Origin: Paramarasmius palmivorus
Taxonomy: Eukaryota; Basidiomycota; Agaricomycetes; Agaricales; Marasmiaceae
NCBI GenBank assembly: GCA_037176845.1
Contig: JAYKXP010000149.1
Span: forward strand, 42,583-106,582
Length of the DNA: 64,000 nt
Direction: 5' to 3'
Part shown: piece after piece, positions 46,357 to 56,881 of the stretch
Layout: each line of letters begins with the position of its first letter
Numbering within the stretch: position 1 is the stretch's first letter
The notes under the pieces: generated by a model
The model's database searches: none
Seen by the model: the letters and a program-made list of their open reading frames with translations, nothing else
Told to the model about the DNA's origin: nothing
Position numbers and translations under genes: made by a program

Positions 46357-46641
46357 CATCAAGAATTCGACGTTCCCGATTTTGTTCATGCTTATTAATC
46401 ACACAAGCCGTTCAAATTCTTTAGCTAAACCTTATGGATCCTTGCAGGTCGTTTGCATCTACTCAGTAAGCCCCAGTGTTCTCTTATTTCTTCACCCATG
46501 TCCGGAATTCACTACGAAACCGATCATGGTATGTTCATCTACCATATACTATTTTCAATGCGTTAATGTTCTCTTCATCAAGGTCTTGCTCGTGTTCAAA
46601 GGCGTACCCCATCACAAATCACCGAACCTGCGTATCGCTAC

Positions 46642-47249
46642 ATGCTGCAACTTGCTCTTTTCTACACAGCCAAAGTAAAGCCTCTAACGCCAGGCTGGAC
46701 AATGCCTTTCTCGCCACAACGTCCTTTGCATATACATCACATTGACGGCTTCAGGACGTTACCAAGCCTATTCGGAGTAGAATCCGACTTTGTGCTTGTC
46801 AGATCACTTCGGACTGGTGCCAGTGGTGAGGACAAACGCCTGGAAGTATGATTTCCACGTGTCGATATTAAATCTCAACTTGAATCCGAGGCGGCCATGG
46901 TTGTGTTCAAGTTTCATATTCTGTCAAGGCGACATCTTCCTACCGATGAGGGTATCGAGAACGGCACGTACATTACACCTTAACAGGCGGTTGAACGTCA
47001 GTTCGATGTCTTTAAAGATTTCCAATACCAGCACCTTCCGTATCGTTTGGAAAATCTCGAGTGAGTATTCGATCACAATCTACAGTTTGTGGTGGTCCGG
47101 TTGAGATACCATTGGGAGAAGAAGTCGAAGTTCACGTTCTGGAGTACATTCCTCGTTTGTTCATCAAGACTATTCTGCATAATGAATGCGACGCACATAA
47201 AGAACTACAGGATCCGGATGATTTTCTCTCCCTTGTGAGTGGTCTATAA
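46642..47249 (+). pseudogene. Unrecognised coding remnant with in-frame stops
   Basis: One frame reads protein-like for about 400 bp: TPGWTMPFSPQRPLHIHHID, VESDFVLVRSLRTGAS, DIKSQLESEAAMVVFKFHIL, FDVFKDFQYQHLPYRLENLE. It is interrupted by TGA at 46852 and TAA at 46981. A GTGAGT donor-like site follows at about 47062, and another frame continues as VEIPLGEEVEVHVLEYIPR to a stop at 47247. Earlier exons may lie at 46400-46620, where donor and acceptor-like sites occur. I do not recognise the family. Two stops without a clean splice solution suggest a pseudogene. Confidence 0.35.
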
Positions 47250-47760
47250 ATGGACCATCCCGGACAAAGAACACTCGCTCACGTCTGTTCACTCAAGCTC
47301 AAAGTCACCATAGCCCTGTCGAGGCCCATCGTATGGTGATCCATCAATGTAATATCCATGAGTACGACATATTTTTCTCCAAAGACCAAGCACAGATTGG
47401 TATTCATTGCTTGGCGCAACATCGCAACATTGCGTTGGATAAGTGCAACAAATCTCATGCACCACTTTTGGATTTCCATGATTTGGTGCAGTCATTTTTG
47501 AGATTACAAATCGGGGAATGGGTTTTGGAGAGGTGACTATGTATGACTCGGAATGACGAAGAGTTGTGGCAAAAGGTACGTACAGGAATATGGATTTTTT
47601 GACCGAGAGGAAGAGGATTCCGAGAGAAGAGACGAGGAATAGCCAATCTGTGTGTTCTCAGTCCTACCTGTTGCTCTCCGGCCGATCATGATGATCCATA
47701 GACGGCAAAATTCACGGCACGTTGTCGACATCGGCAATGGAATAAATGATCACGTTGAAG

Positions 47761-47806
47761 TGACAAGTGTGACATGTCTTCCTTGAACCGCAACCGCAAC
47801 CATCGA
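47761..47806 (+). promoter_or_regulatory. F-box family promoter block
   Basis: TGACAAGTGTGACATGTC, TTCCTTGAACCGCAACC and GCAACCATCG, about 100 bp before the ATG at 47906. Confidence 0.55.
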
Positions 47807-47905
47807 CGGGCAAAAAGGTGTGTATACATTCTCTCACAAAATTTGCAGCGCTGATGTCAAATCATCTCACACAGCTCGAAAATCGCTTCGCAAGCGTCGG
47901 CAGCC

Positions 47906-49207
47906 TTGCACGCTGTCTCTTCATTCAAATCGGCACTGATCACATTTCCTCCTGAGATCCTCTCCAGCATCTTCGTATTCAATCTGGATGATAGCAGCAC
48001 TTCAAGCTCCAAGACTTCGTTCTCCACAGGCCGTCTCTTAGGAAGTGTATGCCGATACTGGAGAAACATTGCATTACAAACCCCGGCTCTTTGGTCATCG
48101 ATATTCATTTCTGTATCGAGTGACGGTGATCATTATCCCCAAGACCCAGAATGTCTTCGAACACATTTCGAGCGGTCAAAGCTTCAGCCTCTGTCCGTTG
48201 TACTGCATATGGAGTATATCGATCATATCGATTTTATGGTTTCAATATATGAATCGGAGGATAACGACACCTTGCCGAGTTACATCCAAATCCTTCATCT
48301 CCTCCGTGAACAAGCCGACCGCGTATTCAACCTCGCTCTCTATCTCACCGACCACGATTTGCCCGAATTCGTCTCTATAATGGCGGACCTGGAGGTTCAT
48401 TTCACCAAGCTCACCAAGCTTATTGTGGAGGTAGAGAACTGCGATGATCCATGTGAGCTAGTGGCCGCATTCTCTGAATCTCCTTTTCTACGTACCATCC
48501 ACATGTGGCCTTGCACACCTTCTCCACCATACTTCCCAGTCACTCACCTGACTAACATCGTCCTCGGAGATACAGACGCCGATGATTTCAGTACCATCTT
48601 GATCACCTTTCCCATGCTTCAATCAGCAGACGTCACCTTCGTTGATAACTCGGAAGACAAAGACACGACCCTTTCCCCGGATATGTCAATACCCCCTCTC
48701 CAGCACCTTCGAACGCTACGCGTTAGATTTAGGGACGATGACTTTGTCACGTTTGACGCCTTTCCGGATCTTTTCGGGCTATTCAACTTTCCTGCGCTGA
48801 GTAGCTTATTACTTCAGTTGCCACAACAGGATATGCAATCCCATCGTAGAGGACCGGATGCGCTGCGAACCCTGAATGATTCTCTTCAGTCCCTCGCCAA
48901 CGAACTCATTTCCTTTGTTGGCCGATGTCCCAATGTCGTCGATTTCCATCTCATCTCAGCATGCTTAGATGAGCAGCATGTCATGTCGATCCTTGAACGG
49001 ATGACAAACGTCGTGGTGTTTTCCACCGCCGACATTTCCGGCAGGGGGCGTACTCTCTTCACCAAGGATTTCTTGCAGGAATTGGGGGATGGAAAGATTT
49101 TACCGAGGTTAAGGGACTTGAGTCTCGAGCTTTCTCGTCACGGACTTTGCTATTCAAGTACACGATACGCAAGAGTTCTCAACTTCGACGATGCCTCCTT
49201 TGCATGA
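47906..49207 (+). CDS. F-box protein with a replaced C-terminus
   Basis: A frame of 433 residues. F-box helix 1 is ALITFPPEILSSIFVFNL, then a short Ser-rich linker, then GRLLGSVCRYWRNIALQTPA and LWSSIFISV. The middle has Leu-rich repeats (PVTHLTNIVLGDTDADDFST, FPMLQSADV). It belongs to the same broad family as the plus-strand gene at 2516 (compare ERSKLQPLSVVL). It does not end in the family tag (GLAVRVVY...ELLGYRI). Its last codons (SSTRYARVLNFDDASFA) are read from a duplicated piece of the APH gene's 5' flank, starting near 49143. About 70 native residues are therefore missing. It may still make a protein with a working F-box. Confidence 0.75.
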   Translation: MHAVSSFKSALITFPPEILSSIFVFNLDDSSTSSSKTSFSTGRLLGSVCRYWRNIALQTPALWSSIFISVSSDGDHYPQDPECLRTHFERSKLQPLSVVLHMEYIDHIDFMVSIYESEDNDTLPSYIQILHLLREQADRVFNLALYLTDHDLPEFVSIMADLEVHFTKLTKLIVEVENCDDPCELVAAFSESPFLRTIHMWPCTPSPPYFPVTHLTNIVLGDTDADDFSTILITFPMLQSADVTFVDNSEDKDTTLSPDMSIPPLQHLRTLRVRFRDDDFVTFDAFPDLFGLFNFPALSSLLLQLPQQDMQSHRRGPDALRTLNDSLQSLANELISFVGRCPNVVDFHLISACLDEQHVMSILERMTNVVVFSTADISGRGRTLFTKDFLQELGDGKILPRLRDLSLELSRHGLCYSSTRYARVLNFDDASFA

Positions 49208-49657
49208 AACTCTTCTCACGTTCATTTACCGAGCCCTGGGATTTCTCTCGGACGTTTTGGTCGATGTTCTATTGCCCTTTTCTAGGAAACCTGTAATCCC
49301 CATCGTCAGTAAGTTTATTTTCATTCCCAGTGTTAGTCTGAAACAAAGTATTGGCAGGGTCCTAATGGAATTGACGAATGGAGCGGCGATGAAATCCTAG
49401 AGTGTCACGAATTGCCACCTGACTATCCTGCGCACATTCCAGGTCTTCCAGACTTGGTTCTACAGCTTACGGCTACCATTATCATCAAGGAGGAACAATT
49501 GAGGCTGGACGATCCTAACGTATGGTCTACTGAGGTCGAGACAATCAGGCTCGTCTCAGATCATACAATCAACTCAGTACCTCATGTTCGTAAGGTTATA
49601 AGGGCTGAAGTGGGCACGATGGCTATAATGATGGACATCATTCCAGAGCGTATCTCC
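49191..49657 (+). pseudogene. 5' half of a duplicated APH-like gene
   Basis: Matches the gene at 12710. Exon 1 begins at the ATG at 49191 (MPPLHETLLTFIYRALGFLS). The GTCAGTAAG...CAG intron at about 49305-49357 is preserved. Exon 2 continues through VETIRLVSDHTINSVPHVRK to MAIMMDIIP, where homology stops at about 49655. The catalytic HxD and DW motifs are absent. The first codons overlap the end of the F-box frame. The open frame runs on into tRNA-derived and duplicated sequence, so any product would be a chimera without kinase activity. Confidence 0.75.
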
Positions 49658-49669
49658 GTGTTGAACAGC

Positions 49670-49738
49670 TCCCTGGTAGTATATCGGTTAGTACACGCGC
49701 CTGTCATTTACACCCACTTTGTAGACCGCGCGAAAGCT
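49670..49738 (+). pseudogene. 5' part of tRNA-Asp, truncated
   Basis: Nearly identical to the first about 69 nt of the intact tRNA (TCCCTGGTAGTATATCGGTT, CGCGCCTGTCA, intron-like segment, CCGCGCGAAAGCT). It stops at the variable loop, so the T arm and 3' acceptor strand are missing. Confidence 0.75.
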
Positions 49739-50120
49739 ATGCACGCTAACTGTCTCGATGGACGGGCGGCTCGCTGTAACCTAAGGATCTACCCGTGTAT
49801 TTGTGTCCAAGTAAAGAAGCATACAAGAACGTCCATAATCATTCTCCGAAAGTTTCATCCCTGGATATGCAGGAACGATAAGCGCTTGAGATCTAAGGCG
49901 ACAAAAGACAGAACCGCGGATGTGATAGCAACGCCGCTCATAGTACACGCTACGTAACAGCGGGTATAAGATAGGCGCTCGGATGATAATATCCTTGTTC
50001 TTCGTGAGCCGAAAGGGTATCTCGCGAATAGAAGGGAAGAAGTGAGGCTGAGGACGTATCATCTGGGGCAGTTCGTAACGGGCTGTAGAATAGAACAGGC
50101 TAGATTGAGTTGCTGTAAAA

Positions 50121-51630
50121 TCACAACAAGGTAGCGCCCATACCGATCATCCGACCAGACACGCTCCCATACAACAATACGGGAACCGTGGTGAGACTGC
50201 CTAGCCATCGGATATGGGGCGGGAGAGGTGGATCCGATTGATTTTTAAAAAAAGGATTCAAGCAGTGAGGGCTCTCATCGCTACGGTAACGGGAGAAGAA
50301 GATATAACGTGGTTGAACGGAAAGCAGCGGGAGTTCATCAAGTTCGACATGAGCAGGGGTAACGAGAGCAATGCAGATATCGGGAAGGGTGCAACGTTCC
50401 AAGAGGTTCGAATCTTTCACAGCCGTATATTCGGTTTCTATTACCAAAGCATACGAAGCTTGAGTTTGATCGATGGAGGTAGCGAGAGGTACTCGTATTT
50501 GCGAGTGAAGATTGTTCCAGATTATGATTCATGTAGGTTTCTTCCGCAACAGCGGGATGTGGGTCGTGTATTCGTAGTTTGGATGCACCTGCTGCATACA
50601 CGTTCAGGTTTAGTATCGCGAAGGGAGAAGGAACAAAGAACGTACCATCAAGCCATGTAACCCATCGTTTCTTTGCGAAACCGCCGTCGGTATCTGTGGT
50701 AGAGCCATCTGATAATCTATCAGCTGTGGAAAGAGAACGAAGAGGGGGTAGAGTACTTACTGCTTTAAGCATTCTTCGCCGAATGTCGTTGATCGATACA
50801 TGACGTATGGGACGACGAGCTTGCGTAGTTGATGAATAAACATGAACGGGTAGGCGTTGGGACAATTTCCTATCGAAGTCGTTGCACAAGTTGTTCTGAG
50901 CCTGTCAGGCATGGTTTTCAGGACGAGACCTACCGGTCTTCGAGTTTATCCTTCACAATCAACTTCCGCGGGCTCGATGACATGATACGGAGCACGATAG
51001 AAAAGGATGCGGGAAGCGAGAGGAAAGGGAGTATCGTCATGAGGAAAGGAATCGAATGCGGAGTGAGGTTGGAAAACCATCCAAGGAAGGCTGCGCGATT
51101 GGTGACGTTGCATGAGCGTGTTGCGGCTGTGCCCACGAGGCGGCAGTATTGTCGAGTCATGGGGCTGCTTCCTTGATGGCGGGGACAGTTGCGCTGAGAA
51201 GAGGTGGTGGAGACTTTGTGGAGGTTGCACAAATCGTCCTAGGCCTGAAGAGTTTGGTTGTCAGGTAAAGGACAAAGAGGAATAGTGTGAGACGTACCAG
51301 CGTCCCAGTAGCGCCATCATTAACAAGGTGACATGTGTGGTGGTCTGCTAGCATACTGAGTGAATATCTTGACCCATATGAGCCCATGCTTTCAACCTGG
51401 TCGGACCATCAGATAAGAAAAGCCGACGACATATACGTCTTACCGTTCACGCCGATGACGTGTCTTGTATCCTGAAAATGGCATTGATCATACCCTAAAG
51501 GAGTGTCCAGATGTTCAGTGGGAGTCTGGAAAGGTAGCTGTTCGAGAGCGGAGCGCAGCGACATCGTAGTCGAGGAAGAGAAAATTTTATCCACGTGGCA
51601 GTCAGGACCGATTCGTGACGTCAGATTAAG
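50121..51630 (-). pseudogene. Family-B gene remnant, copy 8
   Basis: TGACGTCA is at 51616-51623, CCACGTGGC at 51591-51599 and the ATG at 51564 (27 bp). Exon 1 is 121 nt (MSLRSALEQLPFQTPTEHL), exactly as in copy 5. The predicted intron is 51397-51443 (47 nt). Exon 2 stays open as SLSMLADHHTCHLVNDGATG up to a GTACGTC donor at 51297. Later blocks encode SPRKLIVKDKLEDR and NDFDRKLSQRLPVHVYSS, and a minus-strand frame at 50121-50447 is open for 108 codons. The exon 1-exon 2 frame could not be reconciled. Function unknown. Confidence 0.45.
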
Positions 51631-53371
51631 CGCCCGCCTCTTGAGCCTCTACCACGACATCTTCAACGTCCAGCATAGCGAGGTTCCGTTTCGGAAGGTG
51701 TAGGCGAACCCTTCATAAAATTCATCCTTGATTCACATGCTAGACACCACCTTCGTCTCAGCTTTCCGAGTCGCGGCGTTCGATAGATCATGACTCTATT
51801 TGGACTCTATAGGTCCTCTTTCCCTTTTACACCTCGTTTTAAGTCACACTGACGCTCCTCATCAGCCTTTACGAGCCATGTATTCATATTACGATCTATT
51901 AGCGCTTCGCTGGGTAATACCACAGACCTTAGCATTCAAATTCAACATGGTTATTTCCGAATCCTAGCTCATCTCTCCCACCAAGCCATTCGTGGGGTTA
52001 CTACACGCTGTGACTATCTAGGACGAGGTTCTCGCAGACTGGAGCCCACCTCGATTCACCAAGGCATATGTTCTTGCACAACTTGACGATCGGTTTTCAT
52101 TCCCAATTCAACGGGATTACTCAATACCAAATTCCTTGTCAACGATCATTGATTACTTGTTTTGCGAACTCGAGGATGAGATGCTATACCTATATATCAC
52201 CTATGAATGGTTTTTGATGAGCACTGCACTTTCACGCGTCGAATACCCGCTATGGTTATAGCCTCAACAGGAGACGAGAACTGTTCCACATCGGCGGTCC
52301 ACGCTGATCTTTCCAGGCAAGTCTTCAGTCTCCATGATATTCGTCATTTTTCTCAACCTCCGTCACCAATGTGACTGTCACAACAGACATTGTAGCGCTC
52401 TCAATGATACTCCAATTCGCATTCGACATTCAAGCTAAATGCGAGTACGTCTTCAAGATTCACGTTCACCATCAATTTCTTTTCATGCATCAATCAACTC
52501 TTTTCAACGACTTTTGATCAGCTTCTACCTCTACCGTCTCATTCATTTAACGAATTTGGATGAACATCCCACGTATCCAAGCAATAACGGCTTCGGATCA
52601 CGGCTCCTCGATACACGACACTTTTCATGGTCGTTGAACCCTCTAGCTTTTGGGATGTGCACCTTTTATACGTCAACCAAGGCATCCTCGATACAGCGAT
52701 CACTCTTGATACTATGGCACTACTCTACCGATAACACTCAGTGACATGCTCCTAATTGCTGACTGTATGCATGTTCTATCTCGTCTTTATCACTCAGATA
52801 TGGCAGCGTTTCAATAACTCCGACATTGTCAATATGTAAGTTGCATTCTCAGATAAGATGTACCATTCATGTCAATGACTGGTTTTCTATCTCTATGATG
52901 ACTTAGAGCATACCATAAAAATAGTGTCCAATTATTTGATAAATAGCTCTCTGGAGTATCGTCGTCGTCGTCGAAGAAATTGCTGCGTGGCCTTCAGAAC
53001 TGGCATCATCTTTTAAAGTCAGATTAGACGCCCATACACGAGCGACTCGAATCAAAATCTGTAGATCTCGATATGTGGTTTAGGTGGGGTCATACAATAT
53101 CATAATTAATTGGATCCATATGCTACATAGCAGGTTCGGAAATCATCTTGACCTCTGCTAACCCAGGTGTTCTTCGAGACCTCCTTTGCTCATGATCATG
53201 TATTCCTCTTCGCTCATGTATTCCTCCTCGACAGTTCCTTTACTTGCGGAACGGTTTTTCTCTTTTTGCCAGCAATCTTGCCCAACGGTAGCCATAATAG
53301 GAGCCAAAAGCAACCCTGAATGTATCCGACCATGTCAGCCGATCCCACTATGATAGTTAGCCTTGGTGCAT
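51631..53371. other. Duplicated non-coding sequence with a family-B start relic (copy 9)
   Basis: Parallels 32761-34305. At 52950-53030 is a degenerate family-B start: a TCGTCGTCGTCGTCG run, TGCGTGGCC in place of the palindrome, then AGTCAGATTAGACGCCC. Its ATG reads ATA. Confidence 0.4.
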
Positions 53372-56300
53372 CTAAAAAGCTGACAGCCATACCTTTTCAT
53401 TCAATTTTTGGAGATCACTTGGGTTGCTATCAGGTGCTAACACTCCGAACATCATCCTGCGTAAATCGCTCTCAGAGATCCGGCCTTCCTCCCAATCCTT
53501 CCAGGCACTAAGCAACTGCTCCAAATGCTCTTTGAGCTCATTGTACTTTGAAGTAGCTTCCGCTGTATTGTTTGCGTGAATTGGGGGAAATGACTGTTGA
53601 CCGATCAGTTTTCATCTCCTATCATTGTGGCATGGAATTCACCATAAGCCACTCTGGAAACCAATCCATTTCATCAAGGTCCCATGTGTTGAGATATCGC
53701 ATAAAAATCTCGAGCAGTTCAAGTCTGGCACCACAAGAATGAGCAGCAGACTGCAAAAGGTCTGTTTTGTAGGTAAACTTGTCAGAGGATTCTGGATCGA
53801 CAAGAAAGGTTATATAGCATTCGAGGAGCCGAGTGGGGTACACATCATGATCTTCTAGACCAGATGAGGCCTGTGGTGGTGAAGTCTGCGATCTTCATGA
53901 GCATTGTGGAGAGTGGGAAGATGATTTTTTACTTTCAACCAACGGCTGCATTCCGGTGAAATTCGAGAGAAATATTTGGAATGTATTATGCATTCCTCAA
54001 GTATATCAAACTGCCAGGTAGGGTTAGTCTAACTTGATGCAAGATTAAGGAGGCAATACCTTCTTCACTTGATAGTTGATGTCTTGATTGGGCAGTTGCT
54101 CTTCTTGACGTGTGAGTTCTTCAATACCACCACGCAACATTGTATCAATATGAGGACTGTGGTGTGGAGGATGTGCAAGTAGAGATACCCAACACATGAT
54201 TGCTGAGTGGAGTGAGACTTTATAATCCCCATCCACACAGGCATGGGAAGGAAAGTCCTGACGCTTACAAGTACACTTGTATCCTTCAACAACCCCAACA
54301 ACTTGAAGACTCGACATCAATGGCAAGTGCGATTTGAGGGACCCCAGGAGATCCAACAAACTGGAATGAAGAAAGTTTGAGTATGATAGCAGACCCTCTA
54401 CATCTGTAGACATTCTCCAGAGACCGAGCAACATTGAGAAATTGTCAATTATTTCGTGTGACAGGCTGGGTTCTGCTCTGACTCGGAGAGTAAGCCATGG
54501 AATGGTACAGAGCCAAATGGAGGAATGGGGATTGCCGATGAACAATCCCTGTGTGTTATTGAGCCTTTGCACCAATTCAAACAACATGTATAGTGACCAA
54601 AATGGAGAGCTGCTTTCGAGAAAGATTGACGATTTGATCATAAAGTCAAAATAGTCCGCAGGGATGATACTCGTTGCAACATGGTATCTATGCTTGAGCA
54701 GCTGTAGGTTTTCATGACTCCTAATTCTGGGAAATTCCCTAGCAAGCCGCAAAGTCACGTTCTTGACAAAGTCAATGATATCCCTTTCCGGAAAGTTATC
54801 AAACGAGCTATCAGGTTGGGACCATGGGGAAAACAAAGGAGAATAAAGGTGATTAGACACAAGATGGAATCCCTTTTTCACAAGTTTAGCCACAGCTTGG
54901 AGTGCGTGTTGGTCAAAAAAGTCGTCGCAATACACTTCTTTGTCAATGAAATATTCACAGGAACGGCTCTTGTCCTCCAGAAAATCACTGAATGACGTGT
55001 GATGGATATGGAAGGTGTTGTCCTCGGGAAGATCGATCACGGAATGCATTCCACGCAGTACTGACGCCGCATCACCACAGGGTACTCCATAAAGAATTTC
55101 AATCGTTGTCAATGTTTTGGATTTGCCCGACGACAGCCAGTGGGGGTAGTATGTCATTGCACCCAGAACATCCCGCAACCGCTCACGTCTCGGACAAGTG
55201 GAGAGGATTTGACGATAGAGAATATCCAACGGCTCAAATGGAGAGCCAGCTTCTCCATCACAACATGTTCCAAGAACCCTATTGAGTTGTTGATATGGAT
55301 TATAGAACTCATCCTCCACAAACCTGAGGACAGTTTGGGCATAGATAAACTGCCCAGAGGCTCTGTAGTCGGATCATTGGATCGAGCCCAATTGAGTATA
55401 GATTTCTGGATCCTTTTGCGTGTATCTTTGTGACACCGAGGTGGCGGATAGCGAATAGCGGAGTTATGCATGGCCCCCACATCAGCTATTTCGTTCCAAA
55501 GCATTTGCATAGCTGAAGATTGAGTCAGAATTTCCCTGCAAATTAGCCAAAAAAACAGAAGTACCATCATTTGGTTTCACAGTATAATTGTTTGTCTGAT
55601 CGCCACTAACATTGTTGAACTGCCCTTGATGAATGTTAATGTTGCCGGAATTAGATACCATTGCTTGTGGTGCATGTCTAGTCGACATTGGTGTCTCGTC
55701 GTCCGGATTGGGTAAGGAGAGAGTGGGAGGTGTAATTGGTGTGTGAGCAGTCGATGAAGAGGAACGAGATGTGTTGAGGATATTGGGATATGGATGGTGA
55801 TGTCGGCTAGAATGGGAGTGGGTGTGAGGATTGTTGTTCAAGTATCGCTGACTGAAATCAGCTGGCTGGTTGGTATCCGCATGATCGCTCAGCTGAGGAT
55901 CTGCATGGTACCTTGTGAACGCAGGTGATGTGAGGGAAGGGAGAATGGGATTGGAATTGGGATATCTATGATCAGTTGACTGGTTAAGATATGGAAGGTA
56001 TCTTGGTTGAGTAGATGGATTATGCATCATGGAAGTGGTAAACGGAGAGGGAGATGCATCGAAAAAACCGGCAGGTAGGTATTGCTGATTGCAGTAGCTC
56101 GGTTTAGGAAATGCATCATGCATCGAGAGATCGTTATATGAAAGGAGACCAAATGCATTGTCAGAGTGAGGATCCACGAGGAATTGCTGAAGAGAATCAG
56201 TAGACTGGTGAAGCGAGTCTAATTGATCGCTCGGTCGAACGGCTGGATGGTGAACTCTGTCGTCGACACCCGTGTTCGAAGATCCCGGTGTCAGGACTCG

Positions 56301-56381
56301 ATGAACGGTACCGTACCTGGGTGATTTGACTTTTGGCATCGCGAGAGTCGTAGAGAGCAGGGCGTTCGAAGCTCTATTCAA
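53372..56381 (-). pseudogene. NACHT gene, right copy, NTPase core deleted
   Basis: Leader exon (56339 or 56381 to about 55575) with a Pro/His/Ser-rich region ending SNSGNINIHQGQFNNVSGDQ. An intron similar to the left copy follows, then MQMLWNEIADVGAMHNS and PPPRCHKDTRKRIQKSILNW. At about 55360 the sequence jumps from just before the Walker A motif to EDEFYNPYQQLNRVLGTCCD. About 660 bp present in the left copy are missing, including Walker A and B, and the frame shifts. Downstream the C-terminal region is open without the 4 nt insertion seen in the left copy (GFHLVSNHLYSPLFSPWSQP). The later exons EDHDVYPTRLLECYITFLVD and KYNELKEHLEQLLSAW are also recognisable. It cannot be an active NTPase. 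Confidence 0.75.
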
Positions 56382-56399
56382 GCACTATCGAGATATATT

Positions 56400-56881
56400 A
56401 GTACGAGCTGCTGCTGTTACGCATTTGCAATCCAGAGGTACAGCCTTGTACAGCTTGGTCTGGGCGCTTAACAGAGAATGATATGGAGTAGAAAAAGGAA
56501 TCTTCATGCTGTTGAATATGATTCCGGAACTAATAGTTCAATCATAGTCGCAGCGCTAGACACATACAGCAAAGCATCGCAATCAGCAACCCACGAGTGG
56601 TGTTTGCCGCCGATTCGTCGAACGATAAGTCATGGGATCGGATATTCGTGTTCAATAAATGATATGCGGACAGCATTCCTGATGCAAGCGTCAAAGAAAT
56701 GATGCTGCAGGTGACAGAACAGGTAATTGTACTTGATGCTTCTGCGCGTATTCAAATTAAAGGTGTACTTGAGGAAAGACAGGATGCATGTTGGAACGTG
56801 GCAGAGACAGCGTGATGGATGTGATAAGAAGAACAGAAGTGTGGATGGGCGTTGGACGGATCTGTCATTCGTAACCTTCTA
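56400..56881. other. Duplicated spacer left of the transposon
   Basis: Parallels 38120-38895; no gene is supported. It ends at the TA target duplicated by the transposon. Confidence 0.45.
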
